Both the position numbers and the translations under genes were made by a program. Positions 16,170 to 24,295 of a stretch of 47,422 bases of DNA are shown here, piece after piece. The DNA comes from Dorea sp. CAG:317 (GTDB lineage: Bacteria; Bacillota; Clostridia; Lachnospirales; Lachnospiraceae), in assembly GCA_000433535.1 (NCBI GenBank), contig FR892673.1, positions 1-47,422 of the forward strand. Reading direction: 5' to 3'. How positions within the stretch are numbered: the first letter of the stretch is position 1; every line of letters begins with the position of its first letter. The notes beneath the pieces were generated by a model. The model saw only the letters and a list, made by a program, of their open reading frames with translations. It made no database searches and had not been told where the DNA came from.

Positions 16170-17042
16170 ATGAACAGATTGAAAAGAGGTTATGCCAAAT
16201 TTACAGAGATCATTAATCAGGTAAGTGATCATCACGTAGGCGCGTATGCTGCGCAGACAGCATACTTCTTTATGCTGTGTATGATTCCTATCATACTTCT
16301 TTTGTTAACGTTGGTTCGTTATACACCGATTACGAAGGCAGATGTGATGAGCGCTGTGATCCGTGTATTCCCGTCTTCTGTGGAATCTATGATCACAACG
16401 ATTGTTAATCAGGTATATAACCAGTCCATGGGTATCATTCCGGTTACAATTCTAGTTGCGCTGTGGTCGGCGGGGAAAGGCGTACTTGCGATTACGACCG
16501 GTCTTAACTGCATTTACGGATGCAGAGAGACCCGAAATTATGTATTTCTTCGGATACGTTCAACGATTTATACGATGATGTTCCTGCTTGTGATTATTTT
16601 GCTTCTTGTACTATCGGTATTCGGTAATACACTTAATATTTTTATTGCGGAACACATACCTCTTGTGAAAAATGTTGCAGATTGGCTGATCGAGGTTCGC
16701 ATTGTAATCACGCCAATTGTGTTAATGATCTTTTCGCTGCTGATTTATAAATTTCTTCCAAACAGAAGAGATAAGATTTTAAGACAGCTCCCGGGAGCGG
16801 TTTTTGCAGCAATCGGATGGATGATCGTATCATGGATCTTCTCGGTGTATGTCGATGTGTTCCGGGGATTTTCCAGTATGTACGGAAGCCTTACAACGAT
16901 TGTGCTCATCATGCTCTGGATGTATTTTTGTATGTACAGTATTCTTCTTGGCGGAGAGGTTAATGTATTGATGTATGATAAGCTGTTTCCGGAGAAGGAA
17001 AAGGCAGAACTGTCGGCGAATGCGGACGAAGCGAAGAACTAA
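16170..17042 (+). CDS. YihY/BrkB (virulence factor BrkB) family membrane protein
   Basis: The 290-residue protein has the BrkB layout: an N-terminal amphipathic stretch, GAYAAQTAYFFMLCMIPIILLL at residues about 24-45 (described here as the family signature AAQxAYF), six membrane spans in total, and the conserved ALWSAGKGVLAITTGLN segment. The C terminus is polar and acidic. The family was once named ribonuclease BN in error; its actual role (transport or envelope stress) is unresolved. ATG 16170 is preceded by CAGGAG (16158-16163). It carries its own promoter and is followed by the T-box leader of pheST. Confidence 0.85.
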   Translation: MNRLKRGYAKFTEIINQVSDHHVGAYAAQTAYFFMLCMIPIILLLLTLVRYTPITKADVMSAVIRVFPSSVESMITTIVNQVYNQSMGIIPVTILVALWSAGKGVLAITTGLNCIYGCRETRNYVFLRIRSTIYTMMFLLVIILLLVLSVFGNTLNIFIAEHIPLVKNVADWLIEVRIVITPIVLMIFSLLIYKFLPNRRDKILRQLPGAVFAAIGWMIVSWIFSVYVDVFRGFSSMYGSLTTIVLIMLWMYFCMYSILLGGEVNVLMYDKLFPEKEKAELSANADEAKN

Positions 17043-17071
17043 GAGGTTCGAAGGAAACGCAAAATTACGTC

Positions 17072-17099
17072 TTGACATCTATCGGGCGTATGTTACAAT
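17072..17099 (+). promoter_or_regulatory. Promoter of the T-box/pheST unit
   Basis: TTGACA (17072-17077), 16-base spacer, TACAAT (17094-17099). The transcript would begin around 17106, just ahead of stem I of the T-box. Confidence 0.75.
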
Positions 17100-17132
17100 A
17101 AGAAAGTATTCAAATATAAATATTTTAATAAA

Positions 17133-17404
17133 AAGCAATGACCGTGTAAGTAGAGAACTGTTTTCCACTAGAGAGAGAAGATCGATGGGCTGAAAGTCTT
17201 CTTTGGTTCAGGCAGGGATTGAATTTCCCACGTGAGCTGCATTTTTGAACATGATTTGACAGATTAGTAGGAAATGCCGTGTGATGCGCGTTATGCATAA
17301 ATGAGTGCCTGCATTATAGCAGATAAGATTATGAAGCGTGCAGGAATCAGGGTGGTACCACGGGTAAATACAGACCTCGTCCCTTTTTGGGGACGGGGTT
17401 TTTC
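17133..17404 (+). promoter_or_regulatory. T-box riboswitch (tRNA-Phe) with terminator
   Basis: Stem I elements are visible: the AGAGAG stretch near 17171, GGGCTGAAAGTC near 17188 (distal loop), then the specifier region GAATTTCCC, where TTC at 17225-17227 is the probable Phe codon. The invariant T-box AGGGTGGTACCACGG lies at about 17349-17363. The intrinsic terminator pairs CCTCGTCCC (17375-17383) with GGGACGGGG (17390-17398), followed by T5. Uncharged tRNA-Phe would stabilise the antiterminator and allow pheS-pheT expression. Confidence 0.93.
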
Positions 17405-17429
17405 TAATATGTAAAAAGGAGATAATAAG

Positions 17430-18449
17430 ATGAAAGAAAAATTACAAAGCATCAAAGAAGAAGCGTTAAAAGCGATTGAACAAGCAGATCTTCCAGAGAA
17501 GTTGAACGATGTGCGTGTAAAATACCTTGGTAAAAAAGGTGAACTGACAGCAGTGCTTAAAGGAATGAAAGATGTTGCACCGGAAGACAGACCAAAAGTC
17601 GGTCAGATGGTCAATGAGACGAGAGAAGCCATTGAGAAAGTAATGGAAGAAAGAAAAGTAAAGATGGAGCGTGCAATCCGCGAAGAGCAGATGAAGAAAG
17701 AAGTCATTGACGTTACACTTCCATCTAAGAAAAATATGGTAGGACACCGTCATCCGAACACTATCGCTTTGGAAGAGGTGGAGAGAATCTTCGTCGGTAT
17801 GGGCTATGAAGTGGTAGAAGGACCGGAAGTAGAATATGACCTGTACAACTTCGAGAAACTGAACATCCCTGAAGATCATCCGGCAAAAGACGAGCAGGAT
17901 ACATTTTACGTTAATAAAGATATCGTACTTCGTACCCAGACATCTCCGGTACAGGCACGTGTGATGGAAGAGGGCAAGCTTCCGATCCGTATGATCGCGC
18001 CGGGAAGAGTGTTCCGTTCTGACGAAGTAGATGCAACCCATTCACCGTCTTTCCACCAGATTGAAGGACTTGTAATCGATAAAAACATTTCTTTCGCAGA
18101 TTTGAAAGGAACTCTGGAAGTATTTGCAAAAGAACTGTTCGGACCGGAGACAAAGACAAAATTCCGTCCGCACCATTTCCCATTTACCGAGCCAAGCGCA
18201 GAGGTAGATGTAACCTGCTTCAAATGCGGAGGAAAAGGATGCCGTTTCTGTAAAGGTTCCGGTTGGATTGAGATTCTCGGATGCGGAATGGTTCACCCAC
18301 ACGTATTAGAAATGTGCGGAATAGATCCAAACGAATATACAGGATTTGCATTTGGTGTAGGACTCGAGCGTATCGCACTTCTCAAATACGAAATCGACGA
18401 CATGAGACTCTTATACGAAAATGATATCAGATTCCTGAAACAATTTTAG
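17430..18449 (+). CDS. pheS: Phenylalanyl-tRNA synthetase alpha subunit
   Basis: The 339-residue catalytic subunit has an N-terminal coiled coil (about residues 1-85) that contacts tRNA-Phe. The class II aminoacylation core follows: motif 1 region HPNTIALEEVERIFVGMGY, motif 2 MIAPGRVFRSDEVDATHSP, then a four-Cys insert (CFKCGGKGCRFCKGSGW) usual in Firmicutes, and motif 3 GFAFGVGLERIALLKY. Its substrate amino acid agrees with the TTC specifier of the T-box. AAAGGAG precedes ATG 17430. The beta subunit follows after an unusual 145-base gap rich in hairpins. Confidence 0.96.
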   Translation: MKEKLQSIKEEALKAIEQADLPEKLNDVRVKYLGKKGELTAVLKGMKDVAPEDRPKVGQMVNETREAIEKVMEERKVKMERAIREEQMKKEVIDVTLPSKKNMVGHRHPNTIALEEVERIFVGMGYEVVEGPEVEYDLYNFEKLNIPEDHPAKDEQDTFYVNKDIVLRTQTSPVQARVMEEGKLPIRMIAPGRVFRSDEVDATHSPSFHQIEGLVIDKNISFADLKGTLEVFAKELFGPETKTKFRPHHFPFTEPSAEVDVTCFKCGGKGCRFCKGSGWIEILGCGMVHPHVLEMCGIDPNEYTGFAFGVGLERIALLKYEIDDMRLLYENDIRFLKQF

Positions 18450-18508
18450 CGAGCACACACAGGAAGGAAGCACGAACGAAGTGAGTATTTACTTCCGTGT
18501 GCGAGCGG
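18449..18508 (+). repeat. Imperfect palindromic element between pheS and pheT
   Basis: GCACAC plus GGAAG (18453-18466, with a 3-base bulge) pairs with CTTCCGTGTGC (18492-18502). The loop carries an inner small stem CAC/GTG around GAACGAA. The layout (CGAACGAAGTGAG in the loop, GCGAGC flanks) looks like the dispersed palindromes common in Lachnospiraceae genomes; no second copy is seen in this window. Confidence 0.55.
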
Positions 18509-18528
18509 CGCGGATGAAATTTGGACAC

Positions 18529-18575
18529 CCCAAAATGCAGTTTGGGACGTAGCATTTTTAAACTTTGCTACGTCC
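18529..18575 (+). promoter_or_regulatory. Two alternative hairpins before pheT
   Basis: CCCAAA (18529-18534) pairs with TTTGGG (18541-18546). GGACGTAGCA (18545-18554) pairs perfectly with TGCTACGTCC (18566-18575). The two share GG at 18545-18546, so they compete. No T run follows, so this is not an ordinary terminator. Confidence 0.55.
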
Positions 18576-18594
18576 TCAATGAAAGGAGATTACA

Positions 18595-21015
18595 ATGAAT
18601 ACATCATTATCATGGATAAAGGCATATGTTCCTGAGCTTGATGTGACAGCTCAGGAGTATACAGACGCGATGACGTTGTCTGGTACGAAGGTAGAAGGTT
18701 ACGAGGAGTTGGATGCGGATCTTGACAAGATTGTGGTTGGTCAGATTGACAAGATTGAGAAGCATCCGGATGCGGATAAGTTGATTATCTGTCAGGTAAA
18801 TGTTGGAGCTGAGACGGTTCAGATCGTTACCGGTGCTCCGAATGTAAAAGAGGGAGACAAGATTCCGGTTGTTTTGGACGGCGGACGTGTGGCTGGAGGT
18901 CACGAGCCGGGACAGCGCGTTGCCGGCGGCATCAAGATCAAGAAAGGAAAGCTTCGCGGTGTGGAGAGTGCCGGCATGATGTGCTCCATCGAAGAACTTG
19001 GTTCTAACAGAGAAATGTATCCGGAGGCACCGGAGTATGGAATCTATATCTTCCCGGAAGATACAGAAGTTGGAGCTGATGCGGTAGAAGTGTTAGGACT
19101 TCATGACGTTGTATTTGAATATGAAATTACTTCCAACCGTGTAGACTGCTACAGTGTGGTTGGAATTGCCAGAGAGGCAGCGGCAACGTTCCGCAAAGAG
19201 TTCGTGCCTCCTGTAGTAACAGCTGTTGGAAATGATGAAGACGTAAATGATTTCATCAAAGTGACGGTAGAAGATCCGGATCTTTGTCCGAGATACACCG
19301 CACGAGTAGTGAAAAATATTAAAATCGGTCCTTCTCCAAAATGGATGCAGAGAAGACTTGCATCTGTAGGAATCCGTCCGATCAACAATCTGGTTGACAT
19401 CACCAATTATGTGATGGAAGAGTACGGTCAGCCAATGCATGCCTACGATCTTGATACAATCGCAGGCGGTCAGATTGTTGTAAGAAGAGCGAAAGAAAAT
19501 GAGACATTTGTGACATTGGATGGACAGGAGAGAAAGCTGGACGAGTCTGTATTAATGATCTGTGATGGCGAGAAATCCGTAGGAATCGCCGGAATCATGG
19601 GTGGTGAGAATTCCATGATCACAGATGATGTACACACGATGTTATTTGAGGCTGCTTGTTTTGACGGAACAAATATCCGTAAATCAAGCAAAAAAGTCGG
19701 ACTTCGTACGGATGCCTCCGGTAAATTCGAGAAAGGACTTGATCCGAATAATGCTGAGGCGGCAATGAACCGTGCCTGTCAGTTGATTGAAGAGATGGGA
19801 GCCGGTGAAGTAGTCGGAGGAATGGTTGACGTATACAGTAAGAAAAAAGAGCCGGTACGCGTGCCATTTGATGCAGACGAGATCAACGGACTTCTTGGAA
19901 CAGATATTTCCAAAGAGGATATGCTTTCTTACTTCAAGAAAATTGATCTTGAGTATGATGAGGCTACCAATGAAGTGATTGCACCGACATTCCGTCATGA
20001 TCTGTTCCGTATGGCAGATCTTGCAGAGGAAGTGGCAAGATTTTACGGTTATGACAATATTCCGACGACATTGCCAAGAGGAGAAGCTACTACAGGTAAG
20101 TTATCCTTCAAGTTAAGAGTAGAGGAGATTGCCCGTGACATTGCTGAGTTCTGTGGCTTCAGTCAGGGAATGACGTATTCCTTCGAAAGCCCGAAGGTAT
20201 TTGATAAATTATTGATTCCTTCTGATTCCCCACTTCGAAATACAGTGGAGATCATGAATCCGTTGGGAGAAGATTACAGTATTATGCGTACGACATCCTT
20301 AAATGGAATGCTGACTTCTCTTGCGACAAACTACAATAGAAGAAATAAAAATGTAAGATTGTACGAGCTTGGAAATATTTATCTTCCAAAATCACTGCCG
20401 CTTACAGAACTTCCGGAAGAGAGAATGCAGTTTACACTTGGTATGTACGGAGACGGAGATTTCTTCAGCATGAAAGGTGTTATTGAAGAGTTCTTTGAGA
20501 AAATCGGACTTCATAAGAAAGAAACCTATGATCCGAATGCAGGAAAACCGTATCTGCATCCGGGACGTCAGGCAAATATTATCTACGACGGTGTGGTAGT
20601 CGGATATCTCGGTGAGGTGCATCCAGACGTAGCTGATACTTACGGAATCGGTACAAAGGCTTATGTAGCTGTACTTGATATGCCGGAAATCACGGAGAGA
20701 GCAACCTTCGACCGCAAATATACAGGAATCGCCAAATTCCCGGCAGTTACCCGTGACATCAGTATGGTAATGTCAAAAGAGATTCTTGTAGGACAGGTAG
20801 AAGAAGTGATCGAGAAAAAAGGCGGCGCTTATCTTGAAAGCTACGCATTATTTGACCTGTATGAAGGTGCACAGATCAAAGAAGGATACAAGTCTGTAGC
20901 TTATTCTATCGTATTCCGTGCGAAGGATAAGACGCTTGAGGAAGCAGAAATTTCACAGGCTATGGAGAAAATCTTAGCCGGTCTGGAAGAACTTGGAATC
21001 GAGCTTCGTAAATAG
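18595..21015 (+). CDS. pheT: Phenylalanyl-tRNA synthetase beta subunit
   Basis: The 806-residue subunit has full bacterial length. The domains in order are: an OB-fold tRNA-binding (EMAP-like) domain at about 40-150 (VVGQIDKIEKHPDADKL), the B3/B4 editing domain at about 205-375 (PINNLVDITNYVMEEYGQP), B5 at about 400-470, and a C-terminal ferredoxin-fold anticodon-binding domain at about 713-806 (KFPAVTRDISMVM). It edits mischarged Tyr-tRNA-Phe and recognises tRNA. AAAGGAG precedes ATG 18595. Expression should follow the T-box upstream of pheS. Confidence 0.96.
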   Translation: MNTSLSWIKAYVPELDVTAQEYTDAMTLSGTKVEGYEELDADLDKIVVGQIDKIEKHPDADKLIICQVNVGAETVQIVTGAPNVKEGDKIPVVLDGGRVAGGHEPGQRVAGGIKIKKGKLRGVESAGMMCSIEELGSNREMYPEAPEYGIYIFPEDTEVGADAVEVLGLHDVVFEYEITSNRVDCYSVVGIAREAAATFRKEFVPPVVTAVGNDEDVNDFIKVTVEDPDLCPRYTARVVKNIKIGPSPKWMQRRLASVGIRPINNLVDITNYVMEEYGQPMHAYDLDTIAGGQIVVRRAKENETFVTLDGQERKLDESVLMICDGEKSVGIAGIMGGENSMITDDVHTMLFEAACFDGTNIRKSSKKVGLRTDASGKFEKGLDPNNAEAAMNRACQLIEEMGAGEVVGGMVDVYSKKKEPVRVPFDADEINGLLGTDISKEDMLSYFKKIDLEYDEATNEVIAPTFRHDLFRMADLAEEVARFYGYDNIPTTLPRGEATTGKLSFKLRVEEIARDIAEFCGFSQGMTYSFESPKVFDKLLIPSDSPLRNTVEIMNPLGEDYSIMRTTSLNGMLTSLATNYNRRNKNVRLYELGNIYLPKSLPLTELPEERMQFTLGMYGDGDFFSMKGVIEEFFEKIGLHKKETYDPNAGKPYLHPGRQANIIYDGVVVGYLGEVHPDVADTYGIGTKAYVAVLDMPEITERATFDRKYTGIAKFPAVTRDISMVMSKEILVGQVEEVIEKKGGAYLESYALFDLYEGAQIKEGYKSVAYSIVFRAKDKTLEEAEISQAMEKILAGLEELGIELRK

Positions 21016-21031
21016 AAAGGGATGCATTCAT

Positions 21032-22057
21032 ATGAAACGACAGGATTTTTATTATGAATTGCCGGAAGAGCTGATTGCCCAAGATCCCCTTGAGGATCGT
21101 TCCAGCTCCAGGCTTCTTGTGTTAGACAAGGAGTCTGGGGCTGTTTCCCATCATGTGTTTAAAGATGTGATCGACTATCTAAATGAAGGGGATTGTCTGG
21201 TTATCAACGATACAAAAGTCTTGCCGGCAAGACTGATCGGCGCAAAAGTGGGAACTGATGCAAAGATTGAAGTGCTTCTTTTGAAGCGCAAAGAAAATAA
21301 CATATGGGAAACGCTTGTAAAGCCGGGGAAGAAGGCGAAAATAGGAACAAAGATCAGTTTCGGTGACGGACTTCTCATGGGGGAAGTGGTTGATATCGTG
21401 GAGGAAGGAAATCGTCTGATTCAGTTCACTTACGAGGGAATCTTTGAAGAAATCTTAGATCGGCTCGGACAGATGCCTCTTCCGCCTTATATTACACATC
21501 ATTTGGAAGATAAGAACCGATACCAGACGGTATATGCGGAGCATACAGGCTCTGCGGCGGCACCTACTGCGGGACTTCATTTCACACCGGAACTGTTGGA
21601 GAAAATTGAGAAAAAAGGTGTGGATATCGCAAGAGTTACGTTACATGTAGGTCTTGGCACTTTCCGACCTGTCAAGGTGGACGAGATTACCGATCACCAT
21701 ATGCACTCGGAATTTTTCCAGATTGAGGAAGAGGCGGCAACGAAGATTAATCGGGCAAAAGATGCCGGAAAGAAAGTGATCTGTGTGGGAACAACAAGCT
21801 GCCGGACAGTGGAGTCTGCGGCAGATGAAACCGGACATTTGAAAGCGTGCAGCGGTTGGACAGAAATCTTCATCTATCCGGGCTACCAGTTTAAAGTGCT
21901 GGATAGTCTGATTACGAATTTCCATCTGCCGGAATCTACGCTGGTCATGCTGGTATCAGCGCTTGCAGGACGGGAACATGTGCTGGCTGCTTATGAAGAA
22001 GCAGTCAAAGAGCGTTATCGCTTTTTCTCCTTTGGGGATGCGATGCTGATTCAGTAA
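21032..22057 (+). CDS. queA: S-adenosylmethionine:tRNA ribosyltransferase-isomerase
   Basis: The 341-residue enzyme transfers and isomerises the ribosyl group of SAM to preQ1 at tRNA position 34, making epoxyqueuosine. Hallmarks are the start FYYELPEELIAQDPLEDRSS, the NDTKVLPARLIGAK block, and AAPTAGLHFTPELL. I chose the ATG at 21032 with AAAGGGA at 21016-21022 as its ribosome site; an upstream in-frame extension would overlap the pheT end and lacks one. It follows pheT by 16 bases, so it may be transcribed with pheST. An insertion sequence begins about 35 bases after its stop. Confidence 0.94.
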   Translation: MKRQDFYYELPEELIAQDPLEDRSSSRLLVLDKESGAVSHHVFKDVIDYLNEGDCLVINDTKVLPARLIGAKVGTDAKIEVLLLKRKENNIWETLVKPGKKAKIGTKISFGDGLLMGEVVDIVEEGNRLIQFTYEGIFEEILDRLGQMPLPPYITHHLEDKNRYQTVYAEHTGSAAAPTAGLHFTPELLEKIEKKGVDIARVTLHVGLGTFRPVKVDEITDHHMHSEFFQIEEEAATKINRAKDAGKKVICVGTTSCRTVESAADETGHLKACSGWTEIFIYPGYQFKVLDSLITNFHLPESTLVMLVSALAGREHVLAAYEEAVKERYRFFSFGDAMLIQ

Positions 22058-22092
22058 TAATGATGAGAAAATAATAGAGTTTTTAGAAAAAT

Positions 22093-22109
22093 GGGACTGT
22101 CGGGAAATA
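22093..22109 (+). repeat. Left terminal inverted repeat of the insertion sequence
   Basis: GGGACTGTCGGGAAATA matches the reverse complement of 24148-24164 at 14 of 17 positions. The end is itself able to form a small hairpin: GGACTGT (22094-22100) with ACAGTCC (22111-22117). Confidence 0.75.
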
Positions 22110-22121
22110 AACAGTCCTAAA

Positions 22122-22161
22122 TAAGGAGAGGTGTGACTCGAACGAGTCACACCTCTCCTTA
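22122..22161 (+). terminator. Perfect 19-bp palindrome guarding the left end of the IS
   Basis: Bases 22122-22140 are exactly complementary to 22143-22161 with a 2-base centre, and are followed by AAATTTTTT. It would end transcription arriving from queA and, as a perfect palindrome, could also act on the other strand. Confidence 0.8.
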
Positions 22162-22188
22162 AATTTTTTCTATAAAAAGAGAAAAAAG

Positions 22189-23991
22189 ATGGCTAACGAC
22201 AACCATCTTTCTTCCGTTACATTGTATAATGTAACTATGATAAGCAATAAATATTATAACGAATTTTTTGAATTAGGACAACAAAAAATCAACTTTAGTT
22301 TCTTCGAATTGCATTTACCTGATGACGATCCAGTCTATACCCTTAAAAAAGTTTTGGAGGATATTGATTTTTCGAGTTTGCTTGCTCGTTATTCATCTAA
22401 GGGAAGAAGCGGGTATAATCCAATTATGATGTATGCTTTAGTCACTTATGCAAACATGCGTGGCATCAGATCGGTAGATCGTATTGTAGAATTATGCGAA
22501 AGAGATCTGGCTTTTATCTGGCTTGCCAAAGGTCAGAAACCAAAACGGGATGCTTTTTATGAATTCAAAGGAGACAAGCTGACCGCAGAAGTGCTGGACG
22601 ATCTCAATTATCAGTTCTTACGCCGTCTGAAGAAAGAAGGACTGATCACACTCGAAGCACTTTACATTGATGGAACAAAAATAGAAGCCAATGCCAATCG
22701 CTATACGTTTGTATGGCGGGGAAGTATCAATTATCATCTTGCGGTCCTTTTGGATACAATTGATGGACTTTATACAAAATATAATACGCTTTTGAGTGAA
22801 AATGATTATGGCCAGAAGTATGAACTGGGAAATGCACAGATGTTCATTATTGAAGGAATGGATAAAGTCCGGGCTGTGATTGAAAAAAACCGGAAGCGGA
22901 AACTGACAAAACATAAAAAGCTGCCGAATAATACGATCATTGAAATTGATAACTGTTCTCCACTGGAAATTTTAAAACTCCAGAAAAATTTATCGAAGAT
23001 TGCCGATGGAGAAGGCATTGAGTTTGTTAGCGGAAAAGGAAAAAGGAAATCGGAAATCCAGCAGCTTTATGAAGAACTGGAGCATTGTGGCAAACGTCTG
23101 ATGGAATATAAAGAATGTTTTGAGATTATGGGAAAAGACCGTAACAGTTATTCCAAGACAGATCTGGAAGCTACTTTTATGAGAATGAAAGAAGATCACA
23201 TGCTGAACGGGCAGTTAAAACCAGCGTACAATGTCCAGATCGCTGTGGAAAACTATTTCATTATCCACGGATATGTCAGTAATGATCGTACAGATTATAA
23301 TACCCTGATTCCGGTTGTAGATAAACATATCAAAGCTTTTGGGGAGGTTCTCGAAGAAGTAACGGCCGACAGTGGTTACTGCAGCGAGAAAAATCTTCTT
23401 TATCTGAAACAGAATAAAATCACAAGCTATATAAAACTGCAGGATCATGAAAAGCGAAAAACACGTGCCTATGCAGAAGATATCAGCAAGTATTACAACA
23501 TGACTACCCAGGTATTTGAAGATGAACTTTATTATATCTGTCATGATGGGAGAGAGCTGAGACATATACGCACAGAAGAAAAAGAACAAGATGGGTATAC
23601 GCAGACGTTGGAAGTGTATGGATGCGCAGACTGCAGAGGCTGTGAACATAAAGCCAAATGTTTGTATAAATATAATCCGGACAAAGACCCGGATAAAATT
23701 AAAGTAATGAAGATAAATGAGCAATGGGAAGAATTAAAGGAAGAATCCCATGCAAATGTTCAAAGTGAGAAAGGGATCCTAAATCGTCAGATTCGTTCGA
23801 TCCAGACGGAAGGGCACTTCGGGGATATCAAAGAAAACGAAAATTTCCGGCGTTTCAATTACCGTTCCACAGAAAAGGTATATAAAGAATTCATGCTGTA
23901 TGCAATCGGTCGAAATATCAATAAATATCACCGATTCCTTCACGAAGAAATCAAGAAATTTGAAGGAAAAACTGAACAGAAAACGGCTTAG
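22189..23991 (+). CDS. IS1182-family transposase
   Basis: The 600-residue DDE transposase shows an N-terminal DUF772-like domain (GRSGYNPIMMYALVTYANMR, RSVDRIVELCERDLAFIWLA). ALYIDGTKIEANANRYTFVW gives the first catalytic Asp, VTADSGYCSEKN the second, and the late SIQTEGHFGDIKEN the Glu region. A Cys-rich patch (CADCRGCEHKAKC, about 482-494) is usual for this family. The whole frame is intact, so the element may be active. Start choice is open: ATG 22189 lies within an 8-bp hairpin (22185-22192/22203-22210), while ATG 22237 directly follows a second 8-bp hairpin (22216-22223/22228-22235). Neither has a clear ribosome site. Confidence 0.92.
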   Translation: MANDNHLSSVTLYNVTMISNKYYNEFFELGQQKINFSFFELHLPDDDPVYTLKKVLEDIDFSSLLARYSSKGRSGYNPIMMYALVTYANMRGIRSVDRIVELCERDLAFIWLAKGQKPKRDAFYEFKGDKLTAEVLDDLNYQFLRRLKKEGLITLEALYIDGTKIEANANRYTFVWRGSINYHLAVLLDTIDGLYTKYNTLLSENDYGQKYELGNAQMFIIEGMDKVRAVIEKNRKRKLTKHKKLPNNTIIEIDNCSPLEILKLQKNLSKIADGEGIEFVSGKGKRKSEIQQLYEELEHCGKRLMEYKECFEIMGKDRNSYSKTDLEATFMRMKEDHMLNGQLKPAYNVQIAVENYFIIHGYVSNDRTDYNTLIPVVDKHIKAFGEVLEEVTADSGYCSEKNLLYLKQNKITSYIKLQDHEKRKTRAYAEDISKYYNMTTQVFEDELYYICHDGRELRHIRTEEKEQDGYTQTLEVYGCADCRGCEHKAKCLYKYNPDKDPDKIKVMKINEQWEELKEESHANVQSEKGILNRQIRSIQTEGHFGDIKENENFRRFNYRSTEKVYKEFMLYAIGRNINKYHRFLHEEIKKFEGKTEQKTA

Positions 23992-24056
23992 AAAAAGTGT
24001 GGTTTGAAAATAAAAGACCTTTTCTTTTTTGCGCCCAAAAATAAACATCCTTAATC

Positions 24057-24124
24057 AAAATAAGAATAGGCCGCAGGAAATCACGTACCTATCAGAACGG
24101 ATTTCAGCGGACTATTCTTATTTT
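24057..24124 (+). terminator. Extended stem-loop near the right end of the IS
   Basis: AAAATAAGAATAG (24057-24069) pairs over 13 bp with CTATTCTTATTTT (24112-24124). Inner stems CCGC/GCGG and GAAATC/GATTTC follow after small mismatches, with a 17-base apical loop. The A-rich 5' arm and T6 3' arm suit a bidirectional terminator; a small structured RNA is an alternative. Confidence 0.65.
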
Positions 24125-24147
24125 TTAATAAAAGGATCTAAATTCGG

Positions 24148-24164
24148 TATTAACCGACAATCCC
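24148..24164 (-). repeat. Right terminal inverted repeat of the insertion sequence
   Basis: Read on the - strand this is GGGATTGTCGGTTAATA, the partner of 22093-22109. The outer base is placed by symmetry with the left end. Confidence 0.72.
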
Positions 24165-24234
24165 TTTTTTTGATGTCGCCATTTCTTTTGTTAAATAAGA
24201 ATGAGATATTATATAATAATATAAAATTATTTAC

Positions 24235-24263
24235 TTGAAAATAGTCTGATAATTATGTATAAT
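24235..24263 (+). promoter_or_regulatory. Promoter of the BlaR/BlaI-type operon, with dyad over the -10
   Basis: TTGAAA (24235-24240), 17-base spacer, TATAAT (24258-24263). A 12-base dyad, ATTAT-GT-ATAAT (24252-24263), overlaps the -10 box and is a possible binding site for the BlaI-type repressor. The 24165-24234 stretch is A/T-rich with no other feature seen. Confidence 0.7.
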
Positions 24264-24295
24264 AAAACAAAAAAGTTAGATGGGAGGTATGTCAT

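Larger units (their letters stand above)
22093..24164 (+). mobile_element. IS1182-family insertion sequence, about 2.07 kb
   Basis: The element carries one transposase gene and is bounded by imperfect terminal inverted repeats: GGGACTGTCGGGAAATA at 22093-22109 and, on the opposite strand, GGGATTGTCGGTTAATA at 24148-24164 (14 of 17 identical). Both outer flanks are T/A-rich (AAAAAT before, TTTTTTT after), so a target duplication cannot be defined by eye. Strong hairpins lie just inside each end. It separates queA from the BlaR/BlaI operon, whose promoter begins about 70 bases outside the right end. Confidence 0.8.

Noticed and set aside
17159..17260. Possible CRISPR or tRNA-like element in the pheST leader
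   Set aside because: The structure is fully explained by T-box stem I and the conserved T-box sequence.
18610..20622. Several - strand frames opposite pheT
   Set aside because: They are shadow frames of a conserved gene, with no conserved motifs or ribosome sites.
4851..22141. Shared 12-mer AAGGAGAGGTGT in the 4821-4862 hairpin and the 22122-22161 palindrome
   Set aside because: The remaining arms are unrelated, and the sequence is ribosome-site-like, so the match is probably chance and not a repeat family.
24029..24238. 69-codon frame at the right end of the insertion sequence
   Set aside because: It crosses the hairpin at 24057-24124 and the inverted repeat at 24148-24164 and runs past the element's end; no ribosome site and no sensible composition.
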